NCBI RefSeq assembly: GCF_014192395.1
Contig: NZ_JACHXW010000023.1
Location: 60,128-124,127, forward strand
Length of the DNA stretch: 64,000 bases
Direction of reading: 5' to 3'
Origin: Paenibacillus endophyticus
GTDB taxonomy: Bacteria > Bacillota > Bacilli > Paenibacillales > Paenibacillaceae
Position numbers and translations under genes: made by a program. The notes beneath the pieces were generated by a model. The model did not search any database. It saw nothing but the letters and a program-made list of their open reading frames with translations, and was not told the origin of the DNA. Below, piece after piece: positions 16,233-24,494 of the stretch; the first letter of the stretch is position 1, and every line of letters starts with the position of its first letter.

Positions 16233-19220
16233 GTGAATGTGCGAAACAAAATAGTTGTATCCGTTATCATTTCCAGTTTGTTCGCCGCGCTGATCGCGGG
16301 TTTGCCGCTGGGAAGCCGGAAACAGTCAGTACGTGGAGGCAGTTTGGGGATTGCGAGCGCCGCTGAAGCGCCGCCAAAAGCTAGCTTGGCCAAGTGGTCG
16401 GAGTTTCATGAGGCGCTTGCTGCAGGTGATCAGGTCGATGCCCAGCATGTGTCCAATCTGCATGACGAGCTTGATGGGCTGGATGACTTGAATGACCAGA
16501 CGCTTATTGATCCGATATGGAACAAGATGAGCTTGAAGCTTCCTGCCCATGTCGATAAAGAAAAAGTGAAAGCCGACCTTTTTAGGTTTTTCAAAGCGGT
16601 CATCGTCAGCCAATTGGATCCGCAGGCCAGCGATTTGGAAAATATCCGCAGCAATGCCGATTACCGAGCGGCGCTTCAAGCAATATCTGCCGCAGCGGGG
16701 CAGCCAAGCCTGACACTCGAGGATTTTCTAATTTTCTTATATGGCGACGGCAACAGCCGCAAAGGGCTTGAAGGGACCGTCAGAGAAGAAATCCGTAATA
16801 TGGACCCGTTTTCGCTAATGGCGCTGACGCAGGAAAGAGAGAAGGTAAATGATCTTCTTTTCTCCGAACTGAAGGAGGTGCTTGGGTTATCGTCCGACTA
16901 TCAGGTCAGCAGGGTTTTCCGCAATCTAGGGGTAACCGCTCTGAACGTGCAGGAGATGCTGCAAAGCTTTGGAAATAGGCTGCAGCTCGATACGGATGCT
17001 TTTGTCGGAATAGCCGTCGCCTATATGCGCTCGAATGTGAAGACCACCTACCGTATAGCCCATTACGATGGCAATGTCACGGACGGCCGTATTTATCATT
17101 ATGATTTAGGTTTATTCGGAGCCTATGTTTTGCCTGATCAACTGGATTGGTCCAAGCGTTCGGGAAGCTCCGATCTGAAGGTCTTTCCTCGCGGAGGCAT
17201 GGAATTAGTTTACCCTGCGGCCAGCGCAGAAGCGCTTATTCAAGTCAACCTGCTTCATCCATACGGCGGTCCGGATAAGGTCATCCTCGAGAAAGAGATG
17301 AGGCATTCGCATTCATTTGCGGGCTTCCCGGAGGAGCCTTTCTTCGCGAGAATGGGCAAGCTGTACGGTAAGCTTGAAGAGGGGCCCCCCTCTGATTTGT
17401 CAAATGTACGGAGCTTGCAGGAGGAGTGGGCGGCTCTTGACGTGAATTCAAACTTGCAGCTGATTGATCCCATTTGGAATAAGCTGGCGATTCGATTCAC
17501 GGCAGCTCAAGCGGAAGGGATGAGAATGGCCCTGTTTCAGCTGCTGAAAGAAACGGCAGGCTTGTATTTCGACCCGCAGGAAGCCCGGTTGGATGCCATA
17601 CGTACTAACGCTGACTACAAGCTGCTGCTTAATAACATCATCCCGGTTTACTCCAACGGCGCTGATCAGCTTCTGATCCTGCTGTTCGGTGATGACGCCG
17701 CCCGAGGCGGGGTGCAAGGCGAATGGCTGGGACTACTTGCAGGACAATCTCCGCAGGACTTAATCGCCCTGCTTCATAATGAAGAGAAGCGCAAGCAGCT
17801 GCTTCGATCGGCAATCGATACGGTCTTTAGCGAATCGGATGACGGGCAGCAAACGACATATTTTTATGCTTTGGGCAGCGCGCTTAAGCAAAGAGGGGTA
17901 ACAACGGAGGATCTCCTAAGCGTCTTGAGCAGCTTTGAAGATAAGCTTGCACATAGCGAATCAGCTGCCAGTGCCATGCTGAGCGCCTACTTTCGCTCCG
18001 AAACACAGGAAACGGCGATCATTAGCGATGATGGGCTGAAGCATGCCTATGCGTTGTCTGTGCTTGGGAAGTCCATCCCTGCCGAGCTTCTGACATGGTC
18101 CAAAGTATCAGGCAGCGATGCCGTGACGGTGATGCCTGATGGCGTCGTTACGATCCCGCCATATACGCCGGAGGTGTCTGCTGTCATCCAGGCGAAGGCG
18201 ATCAGCTCGGATGGACAAGCGGAGAGCATTCTTTTCCAGAAAGAAGTAACATTGAAGGCTGCCGATACGGGAAGCGGGCCCGCTATTCCAGCGCTCCTGC
18301 TGGAGCGCATGAATAGGCTGCACGAGGCTATTGCAGCAGGAGGCTCCCAGTCGGTACAGAACATACATGCCGCTCAAGAAGAAATAGCCGGGCTTGACGA
18401 TAACGAGATGCAGTTTCTCATAGATCCGATCTGGAATAAAATAAGCGAAAATCTGCCAGCCTCCGTTGATGCAGTACCGCTAAAGACCAGCCTATTCCGA
18501 TTGATCAAGGCTGCCGGCGCCTTACAGTATGACCCTCAGGCGTCTCAGCTTATGGCCATGCTGGCGAATCCCGAATATCAGGCTGCGCTAGCTATGCTGA
18601 CGGAAGCCGGCGGCGGCCCGGATGTGACTATCGAAAATATGGCTGCTTTTCTATACGGCGATGGGAGTCAGGCAAAGGGAATCGAGGGAACCGTCCGCGA
18701 TATGCTGGCTGCCAAAAAACCGAAGGAAATAACAGCGCTATTTGCAAATAAGAAAGCGGCAAGCTCGCTGATCAATCAAGCTTTAACAGAAGTATTGCAG
18801 CAAAGTGACCGGTATGCCTTAAGTGAATGGTTCCATGGATTAGGTATTACGGCTGCTGACTGGCAAGCGGTTTCCCTAGGCTTTCAGCAAGCGCTGGAGA
18901 AGGAGAAGCCGGCCATGCATGCTTGGCTAATGGCATATATTCGTTCCGAGGTTCAAGAAACGGTGACTATTAGCGATAATGGCACAAAGCATCAATACAG
19001 GCTTAGCGTATTAGGGGCAGAGCTGCCGTCCGCGTTCGTGAAGTGGATTAAGCTGTCCGGAGACCAAGCGGTTAATGTGAAGCTGAACGGGACGGTTACC
19101 CTTTCGAACAAACAAACAAGCGGAAGAGCGGTCATTCAAGCCGTATGGCTGAATGCTTCTGGAGGAAATGCAAAGGTTATTTTTCAGAAGGAAGTAGAGC
19201 TCGTCAAGGAAACGGAATAA
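16233..19220 (+). CDS. Large exported protein made of three ~310-aa repeats
   Basis: 995 aa from GTG 16233, which lies 9 bp after GGAGG (the open frame extends up to 16122 but without a ribosome site). A signal peptide (NVRNKIVVSVIISSLFAAL...) precedes three homologous units of about 310 residues. Each unit has a helical N-terminal part with the motif LIDPIWNK, a second motif F-L-[FY]-G-D, a segment ending A-Y-[MF]-R-S, and a short beta-rich end (tyrosine-rich, ...W-K-x-S-G-S/D) closing with a charged FQKEV/EKEM. Units start near genome positions 16390, 17340 and 18300. No enzyme family recognised; could be a surface or matrix structural protein. Likely a stand-alone transcription unit. Confidence 0.75.
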   Translation: MNVRNKIVVSVIISSLFAALIAGLPLGSRKQSVRGGSLGIASAAEAPPKASLAKWSEFHEALAAGDQVDAQHVSNLHDELDGLDDLNDQTLIDPIWNKMSLKLPAHVDKEKVKADLFRFFKAVIVSQLDPQASDLENIRSNADYRAALQAISAAAGQPSLTLEDFLIFLYGDGNSRKGLEGTVREEIRNMDPFSLMALTQEREKVNDLLFSELKEVLGLSSDYQVSRVFRNLGVTALNVQEMLQSFGNRLQLDTDAFVGIAVAYMRSNVKTTYRIAHYDGNVTDGRIYHYDLGLFGAYVLPDQLDWSKRSGSSDLKVFPRGGMELVYPAASAEALIQVNLLHPYGGPDKVILEKEMRHSHSFAGFPEEPFFARMGKLYGKLEEGPPSDLSNVRSLQEEWAALDVNSNLQLIDPIWNKLAIRFTAAQAEGMRMALFQLLKETAGLYFDPQEARLDAIRTNADYKLLLNNIIPVYSNGADQLLILLFGDDAARGGVQGEWLGLLAGQSPQDLIALLHNEEKRKQLLRSAIDTVFSESDDGQQTTYFYALGSALKQRGVTTEDLLSVLSSFEDKLAHSESAASAMLSAYFRSETQETAIISDDGLKHAYALSVLGKSIPAELLTWSKVSGSDAVTVMPDGVVTIPPYTPEVSAVIQAKAISSDGQAESILFQKEVTLKAADTGSGPAIPALLLERMNRLHEAIAAGGSQSVQNIHAAQEEIAGLDDNEMQFLIDPIWNKISENLPASVDAVPLKTSLFRLIKAAGALQYDPQASQLMAMLANPEYQAALAMLTEAGGGPDVTIENMAAFLYGDGSQAKGIEGTVRDMLAAKKPKEITALFANKKAASSLINQALTEVLQQSDRYALSEWFHGLGITAADWQAVSLGFQQALEKEKPAMHAWLMAYIRSEVQETVTISDNGTKHQYRLSVLGAELPSAFVKWIKLSGDQAVNVKLNGTVTLSNKQTSGRAVIQAVWLNASGGNAKVIFQKEVELVKETE

Positions 19221-19409
19221 GGACAAGCGTTAAATAGGGCTACGTCATTGACCTATTCGATTAAGCGGCGCAATCTTCAAGGAGATTGCAGCTGCTTATT
19301 TCCATTAGGAGAGTCCTCATATTTACTTCCGGCTGCCTATGCTGGATAATAAAGAAAATTTATGGATGATCATCAGCGCGGTTCTTGCATACGATTGGAG
19401 GCACATTGA

Positions 19410-20033
19410 ATGAATGTTTTTCTTCTCAATTCTGAATTACACGGTGCGCGGCATGTCCCTGCATTTTTGAGAGACCATTACGTCGGCTTTGAATGGCCGG
19501 GTATAGGGGATTTAGAGCAGTTAAGCAAGGAGGCTGGACAGGAGAAGGCTGTTCAGGCCTGCGATCAAAAGGGGGCGGCGCTGCTGGATCGGCTGCTCGA
19601 GATCGGCTCCTTCGTTTACGATATGCAGGATGGGGATTATCTCTTTCTGGCAGATGGCGACCATGTTCATATGGGCGATTTGGGCGACTATTACTATGTA
19701 GATAGACCGTCGGAGGAAGAAGCGGGCCTCTGCCATCGCCGAGGCGTGACTTGGCTGAAGAGCTTGCTGAGGTCGGAGCTGCATCCGGAGCTGAAGTCCT
19801 TTGTAGATAGGAAGGTGACCATCTCAAAGCTCGAACGGAAGGTAACGCCGGAGCAGATTGAGCATTGGCTGGATAAGCCTTTCGGACAGGCGAGGGACAC
19901 GGAACGTACATGTGCAGTCGATCAGGAGACCATTAAGTTGGCGCTGGATATATTAAGAAAAGCGATGAGAAGCGGTGATGCGGACCGAAGAGAACGTGCA
20001 GCGATAGCCGTGCTTCAATTTGCTAAGCCGTAG
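19410..20033 (+). CDS. Hypothetical protein, restriction-associated-type N-terminal domain
   Basis: 207 aa, cytoplasmic. The N-terminal half (YVGFEWPGIGDLE...DMQDGDYLFLADGDHVHMGDLGDYYYV...CHRRGVTWLKS) resembles a small beta domain found at the N-terminus of Mrr-type restriction endonucleases and stand-alone proteins; the usual catalytic nuclease motif (D-x20-ExK) is absent here. The C-terminal ~50 residues are helical. ATG with RBS GGAGG. The recognised similarity is from memory of the motif order, so function is not assigned. Confidence 0.6.
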   Translation: MNVFLLNSELHGARHVPAFLRDHYVGFEWPGIGDLEQLSKEAGQEKAVQACDQKGAALLDRLLEIGSFVYDMQDGDYLFLADGDHVHMGDLGDYYYVDRPSEEEAGLCHRRGVTWLKSLLRSELHPELKSFVDRKVTISKLERKVTPEQIEHWLDKPFGQARDTERTCAVDQETIKLALDILRKAMRSGDADRRERAAIAVLQFAKP

Positions 20034-20052
20034 CGTTCCATAGGCAAGCATG

Positions 20053-20083
20053 AAAAAGAGCACCGAAAGGGTGCTCTTTTTGA
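20053..20083. terminator. Bidirectional terminator
   Basis: AAAAAGAGCACC-GAAA-GGGTGCTCTTTTT, a GNRA-type tetraloop and T tract, between the plus-strand gene and the minus-strand udk. Confidence 0.85.
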
Positions 20084-20087
20084 GTAT

Positions 20088-20190
20088 ATAAGCATTTATA
20101 AGTTTTCACCTATAATTGCGCTTATCTATCTCGGCGAAACGACTGCTTTTGCCACAAAGGACGGCGAAGCCGTTTCTGCTTCATGCCATA
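20088..20190. repeat. Interspersed ~100-bp intergenic repeat, copy 1
   Basis: Non-coding block containing GTTTTCACC, a run of ATTGCGCTTATCTATCTC, and the dyad GGACGGCGAAGCCGTTTC. A related block lies at 42755-42870 (GTTTCACGCG..., GGACGGCGACAGCCGTTTC). The order of elements and the end motif are shared, so I treat both as copies of one family. Confidence 0.5.
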
Positions 20191-20205
20191 AGATGGCCGC
20201 GACAG

Positions 20206-20850
20206 CTATAACTCCAGAATACCCGGACTGTCCGTCAAATATTTCTCGGTCAGTATCGACAGCAGCTGGATGCCTACCTCGTTGTGTCCGCCTTCCGGGA
20301 TGATGATATCCGCATATTTTTTGGAGGGCTCAATAAACGCTTCATGCATCGGTTTCACCGTATTCAAATATTGGTCATGCACGGACTTGATTGTCCTTCC
20401 ACGCTCCTCGATGTCCCGCAATACCCGGCGCAATATGCGTACATCCGGATCGGTATCGACAAAAACCTTAATGTCGAGCACTTTGCGGATACTCTCCTCA
20501 GCCAGCACATGAAGCCCTTCCAGAATGACGATCTTGTTCGGTTTAAGCTCTATTGTCTCATCCACTGAGCGTCCGTGGATGGTGAAATCGTAAACGGGCG
20601 CAAAAACCATTTGACCTGCTCTCAGTGTCATGAGGTCGTTTGCGAGCAGCTCGATGTCGAACGCGAGCGGATGATCATAATTGATAAGCTCACGCTCAGC
20701 AAAGCTGAGATGCGTTGGATTTTTATAATAATTATCTTGAGATATGAATGTTACTTTGTCTGATCCAAGACGGTCAATGACTGAACGGGCAACCGTAGTT
20801 TTGCCGGATCCGGTGCCGCCGGCGATTCCAATAATAAGCATGGCGCGCAA
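20206..20850 (-). CDS. udk: Uridine kinase
   Basis: 214 aa, normal length for Udk. Phosphorylates uridine and cytidine for pyrimidine salvage in the cytoplasm. P-loop GIAGGTGSGKTT at residue 8; ISQDNYYKN, the NYDHPLAFD substrate region, YDFTIHGR and the ...LRRVLRDIEERGRT lid are all canonical. Start is TTG 20850 with GGAGG 4 bp before it; ATG 20841 (MLIIGIAGG) is an alternative but is 13 bp from the ribosome site. Convergent with the upstream plus-strand gene. Sequence-based call is firm. Confidence 0.96.
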   Translation of the reverse strand: MRAMLIIGIAGGTGSGKTTVARSVIDRLGSDKVTFISQDNYYKNPTHLSFAERELINYDHPLAFDIELLANDLMTLRAGQMVFAPVYDFTIHGRSVDETIELKPNKIVILEGLHVLAEESIRKVLDIKVFVDTDPDVRILRRVLRDIEERGRTIKSVHDQYLNTVKPMHEAFIEPSKKYADIIIPEGGHNEVGIQLLSILTEKYLTDSPGILEL

Positions 20851-21163
20851 TAAACCTCCCTATGATGTATGCCTGTGCAATTGTAGTATTGTAGCATAGC
20901 ATTCACATTTTTTCACCTCGGCAGTCCTTTTCAATCAACTTCTTCCATTTTACAACTGAGCAAAAGTCAGGTTCTCATATGAAGTAATCGATAGCGCTAG
21001 GTGGCCAATAAGGAAAACCTGGAATCGGAGTTGCTCCGATCTGGTACGAAAGTATACCATGCAGCCCCTCTTACGGAGACAATTAAATCACACTGATGGC
21101 TGACGTTTCGGATTTGCGCAGGCGATATAATGGCTTTAGCGAGAAACGAAAGGAGGCCTCACA

Positions 21164-21652
21164 TTGAAACGTAGTCGATATAAACGGATTGCTGCTTCAG
21201 TGGGGATCTCCTCTCTCCTAGCCATCGGAAGCGTATACGCGCAATCCAATGAGAGCCTGCTTGTGCAGGATTGGTACAAGGATAGATCACATCAGCTAAC
21301 CGCCCAAATCTTGAATTACGTTGTCGTTGAAGGATTATTGCAAGCTTCACAGAGCGTGAGCAGCGCATCAGGCAACTTGGCAGACAATGCCGATGCTTAT
21401 CTGTCGAATGCGCTGAGTGTAAGCCTTGAAGAGTCGAAGCTGACCATACAATCGTCGAGCCAAGCTTATATCGGCCAAATCGGGGAAAAAGCCTCTGAGC
21501 TTGCCCGTATGACCAAGGAACAGACGTTTGAACCTTACATAAGAACAGTGACTAACGAGAATAACGAAGCGCTTGAACAGCTTGCTGAGGCCACAATCAA
21601 AGAACTGACGCAGCAATTAGACGGCGGCGAAGCTCGGGTAGACAGCAATTAG
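21164..21652 (+). CDS. Small exported helical protein, W-Y motif family, member 1
   Basis: 162 aa from TTG after AAAGGAGG. Signal peptide ends near SVYA-QS. The mature part begins SNESLLVQDWYKDR and is almost entirely amphipathic helix rich in Ala, Ser, Gln and Glu, without cysteine. The next two exported proteins have the same layout (signal peptide, 6-10 residues, W-[YF], then long helices), so the three are likely paralogues or co-assembling partners. A TATAAT at 21126-21131 is the likely -10 of the operon. Function unknown; extracellular structural role inferred. Confidence 0.7.
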   Translation: MKRSRYKRIAASVGISSLLAIGSVYAQSNESLLVQDWYKDRSHQLTAQILNYVVVEGLLQASQSVSSASGNLADNADAYLSNALSVSLEESKLTIQSSSQAYIGQIGEKASELARMTKEQTFEPYIRTVTNENNEALEQLAEATIKELTQQLDGGEARVDSN

Positions 21653-21691
21653 AATGAGATAGTCTAAACCAATAAACCAAAAAAGAGGAGA

Positions 21692-22468
21692 TTGACGACA
21701 ATGAAAATGATCAAAAGCAAAGTAGTAGCAGGAGTAGTAGTAGTAGGTATGGTAGCTTCCATGGGGACGGTATTCGCAGCAACAAATGCGGGAACTCAAC
21801 TGCAAGGCTGGTACACAACGGCTACTAATGTTGTAAAAACAACCATTTCCGGAGATTTCGCAAACTATTATGCGACTAGTAAAACAGCTCATGCGGATGC
21901 TGTAGGCAACCTGAAAGGCCAAGCTCAAAGAGACATCAGAGATGCTGGAAATGCTGAAATTAAAAATGTTAACAAAGCGATCAATGATCAAGTGAGTGAA
22001 TATACAACACAAATCAACACGGTTCAAGATGCAATTACAGGCAGTATGCCAGCTGAATATGATGCATTTGTTGGAACAACCAATGCTTCCGCAAATGCAG
22101 CAATTGATACAATCGGCGTTTCGAACAAGAAAGAGCTGAACGCAGCTATTAAAAACCACAAAAACACTTACTTGAATAGACAAGATGAAGAAGCAGCTAA
22201 AACTAAAAGCGCAGCCGTTGATGCTTTGAATGCTGAAATCGCTGCTACAAAATCAGATCTGAATGCATTGCTGGCTGGCGAGAGCACAACAGCAACTACT
22301 GAAATTCAAACGAACTTGAATAACAAAATTGCTGCTCTTCAAGCAGAGCTTGTTATTTTGACGGATGCAGGCGTGGCAGAAGCAGAAGCAGCAATTGCGG
22401 CTAAAGGTCTAACTCTTAAAACTGATGCTCTAAATGAACTGGACGCAATCGTTCAAGCAATCCAGTAG
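21692..22468 (+). CDS. Exported helical protein, W-Y motif family, member 2 (probable major subunit)
   Basis: 258 aa. Signal peptide MKMIKSKVVAGVVVVGM...TVFA is followed by ATNAGTQLQGWYTTATN. The mature part is Ala/Asn/Thr/Lys-rich helix with coiled-coil character and no cysteine. Codons are strikingly uniform (GCT/GCA, AAA, GAA, ACA) compared with neighbours, which suggests very high expression. RBS AAAGAGGAG. A strong terminator directly follows, so this gene can be made in excess over the next. I infer a secreted structural protein such as a fibre or matrix component; no family recognised. Confidence 0.72.
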   Translation: MTTMKMIKSKVVAGVVVVGMVASMGTVFAATNAGTQLQGWYTTATNVVKTTISGDFANYYATSKTAHADAVGNLKGQAQRDIRDAGNAEIKNVNKAINDQVSEYTTQINTVQDAITGSMPAEYDAFVGTTNASANAAIDTIGVSNKKELNAAIKNHKNTYLNRQDEEAAKTKSAAVDALNAEIAATKSDLNALLAGESTTATTEIQTNLNNKIAALQAELVILTDAGVAEAEAAIAAKGLTLKTDALNELDAIVQAIQ

Positions 22469-22489
22469 TCTTTCAACCATGTAGAACGA

Positions 22490-22532
22490 AACCGCAGGAA
22501 GCCCTTGAGATGGGCTTCCCGGTTATTTTTTT
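22490..22532 (+). terminator. Strong terminator/attenuator inside the exported-protein operon
   Basis: AACCGCAGGAAGCCC against GGGCTTCCCGGTT, loop TTGAGAT, then seven T. It would limit transcription into the downstream exported protein and signal peptidase genes. Confidence 0.9.
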
Positions 22533-22549
22533 GAGCATGAAAGGAAGGA

Positions 22550-23071
22550 GTGGTTCATATGAAAAGCAGAACGAACAGACATAAAGCTATGTGGTCAAAG
22601 AAAAAGATCGCAGCTGGAATTGTTTCTTTAACAGTCGCGATCACGGCGACAACGGGTATTGCTTATGCAGATGTAGACCTTGGGGCTACAATCGAAACCT
22701 GGTTTAACAAGAAAACCGAGATCGTTATGGAGAGCTTGGAACATTCTATCCAGTCCGAAACCGATAAGCAAAAAGCCATGTTGAAGGAAGAATTGCAGCT
22801 TCGACTAGAGGCATCATCCAAGCAGCTGGATGCATATACGGAAGAGCAGAAGCTTGTGCATGCACAGGCAATTGAACAATATGCAGCAGCGATTTTAGAA
22901 AACGTGGTCATCAATAACGAGCAAGACCGTAAGCAAATGCTAGACAAGATCCAGGTCATTGTAGACAGTGCGAAGGAAGCTATACAATCACTTGCAGGAA
23001 GTTATGCGCCACCTCAATTGACATTCGTTCCCTCGGAATCCCAATCCGTCACAGACGCTGTATACGAATAA
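22550..23071 (+). CDS. Small exported helical protein, W-F motif family, member 3
   Basis: 173 aa. Signal peptide with basic N-terminus and cleavage near IAYA-DV; the mature part starts DVDLGATIETWFNKKTE, then Gln/Glu/Lys-rich helix predicted to coil, ending in a short Pro/Ser tail. ATG after AAGGAAGGAG. It is 27 bp before the signal peptidase gene, suggesting that this peptidase processes the set. Family relationship to members 1 and 2 is inferred from layout, not from strong identity. Confidence 0.7.
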   Translation: MVHMKSRTNRHKAMWSKKKIAAGIVSLTVAITATTGIAYADVDLGATIETWFNKKTEIVMESLEHSIQSETDKQKAMLKEELQLRLEASSKQLDAYTEEQKLVHAQAIEQYAAAILENVVINNEQDRKQMLDKIQVIVDSAKEAIQSLAGSYAPPQLTFVPSESQSVTDAVYE

Positions 23072-23097
23072 TAATTTGAAGGCGGTGACATCGAAGA

Positions 23098-23661
23098 ATG
23101 GCAGAAGAGCTGGAAGTGTTGGACAGTAAAGCCGGCATGCCTCAAAAGAAACAGGGGGTATGGAGCTGGGTTCGGCTTCTTTTAATTGTAGGCATCCTAT
23201 TTGTTGTGCTCAACAACTTGACCGGGCTAATGAAAGTTTCAGGAAATTCCATGAATCCCACGCTGCAGAGCGGCAATGTCCTGTTTATCAATAAGCTGGC
23301 TTTGTTTCTTGGCGTTCCCAAGTACGGGGATATCGTCATTATCAATGAGGATCGTCTGGGTTATAGCCTTGTGAAAAGGGTCATAGCAGTTGAAGGCGAT
23401 AAGGTTGCCATAGCAGAGGGCGTGACCTACGTAAACGGATTACCGCTGCTGGAGTCTTACACCTATGGCCAGTCTGAGGATATGGAAGAGGTTGTTATTG
23501 GAGTGGATGAGCTGTTTGTTGCGGGTGACAATCGTACGCTCGGAGAAAGCCTGGACAGCAGGGATCCTGAGCTGGGTCCGATTCATTTTCGTGACATTAA
23601 AGGCTATGCAGCCTTCTCGCTATGGCCGATGCACACACTTGCTAAGCCATTAAAGCTGTAA
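23098..23661 (+). CDS. Type I signal peptidase
   Basis: 187 aa. One N-terminal membrane helix (WVRLLLIVGILFVVLNNL) anchors the catalytic domain outside. The Ser nucleophile is in SGNSMNPTL (box B), the Lys base in YSLVKRVIAVEGD (box D), and VAGDNR...SLDSRDPELGPI forms box E. The Ser-Lys dyad marks it as a prokaryotic-type SPase, not the SipW Ser-His class. It is the last gene of the cluster with three exported proteins, so a dedicated processing role is plausible. Confidence 0.93.
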   Translation: MAEELEVLDSKAGMPQKKQGVWSWVRLLLIVGILFVVLNNLTGLMKVSGNSMNPTLQSGNVLFINKLALFLGVPKYGDIVIINEDRLGYSLVKRVIAVEGDKVAIAEGVTYVNGLPLLESYTYGQSEDMEEVVIGVDELFVAGDNRTLGESLDSRDPELGPIHFRDIKGYAAFSLWPMHTLAKPLKL

Positions 23662-23668
23662 GCAGCAG

Positions 23669-23696
23669 AAGCTCCGCCTTATTATAGGCGGAGCTT
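23669..23696. terminator. Bidirectional terminator between convergent genes
   Basis: Perfect 10-bp stem AAGCTCCGCC / GGCGGAGCTT with 8-base loop, between the signal peptidase gene and the minus-strand response regulator. Confidence 0.8.
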
Positions 23697-23715
23697 CCTA
23701 TTGTACCAAGCCCAC

Positions 23716-24360
23716 CTATTTGGCGAGCTCAAACTGAACGAGTCCTTTCGACAAAGCATATAAGGCGGCTTGTGTCCGGTCAGCTAAGCTCAGCTTGGCT
23801 AATATTTGGCTGACATGCTTCTTGACCGTAAATTCCGTTATGTATAGCTCGCTTGCAACCTCTTTGTTCGAGCGGCCTTTGCCTAGCGATATAAGAACCT
23901 CAAGCTCCTTAGGGGTCAGCTCTGCGAATGCGAGCTCTCCGGTCGTGGGGGCAGTATCCATTAAAGAGTCCATAAAAACCGGATCATAATATTTACGCCC
24001 TCTTGCTACGACATCAACTGCATATAATAAATCCTCCGGCAGCGCTTCCTTCAGGCACATGCCTTCGACACCGATCGATTGCGCCAATCGCAGCTCATTG
24101 CTTGTAGCGGAAGACGTCAAGATGAGATATTTGCAATGATGCCCCATACTTCTAGCATGCTGAATGAAATCCAAACCGTTGTCATTACCCAAGTTCAAAT
24201 CGACAAGCACAAGATCAGGCTGCGTTTGCCCCATGATAACCAACGCTTCCTTCGCATTGGATGCCTCTCCGACTATGTTTATTTTATTTTCCATAGATAC
24301 AATCATTCGTATCCCTTGGCGTACAAGTGGATGATCATCGAGGATAATCATATTAATCAT
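23716..24360 (-). CDS. NarL/FixJ-family response regulator
   Basis: 214 aa from ATG 24360, placed 8 bp after GGAGG (an upstream ATG at 24375 lies over the ribosome site). Receiver: acidic pair in IILDDHP, phosphoacceptor Asp in DLVLVDLNLG, conserved Thr/Ser in LILTSSA and Lys in MCLKEA. C-terminal LuxR-type HTH: ELTPKELEVLISLGKGRSNKEVA...TVKKHVSQIL. Divergent from the sensor kinase at 24495, a likely partner; next to the exported-protein cluster, a plausible target. Confidence 0.93.
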   Translation of the reverse strand: MINMIILDDHPLVRQGIRMIVSMENKINIVGEASNAKEALVIMGQTQPDLVLVDLNLGNDNGLDFIQHARSMGHHCKYLILTSSATSNELRLAQSIGVEGMCLKEALPEDLLYAVDVVARGRKYYDPVFMDSLMDTAPTTGELAFAELTPKELEVLISLGKGRSNKEVASELYITEFTVKKHVSQILAKLSLADRTQAALYALSKGLVQFELAK

Positions 24361-24375
24361 GCCGGTTGCCTCCAT

Positions 24376-24494
24376 ATATAAATAAGTTATGCTATACTGA
24401 TATTAGTTAATTAGTCCTACCTTTACACTAATTACCATTGTATATGAAACAAGACTTTTTGACTACTATAATTTGTTTTTTCTAGGAGTATATA
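24376..24494. promoter_or_regulatory. Divergent regulatory region between regulator and kinase
   Basis: AT-rich 119-bp gap. It contains the repeated half-site ATTAGT (24403 region), again ATTAGT, then the inverted ACTAAT about 15 bp on, suggesting an operator for the NarL-type regulator. Promoter elements are not clear enough to place. Confidence 0.35.

Noticed and set aside
21617..22183. 188-codon frame antisense to the major exported protein
   Set aside because: Cysteine/serine-rich shadow caused by the uniform codon use of the sense gene.
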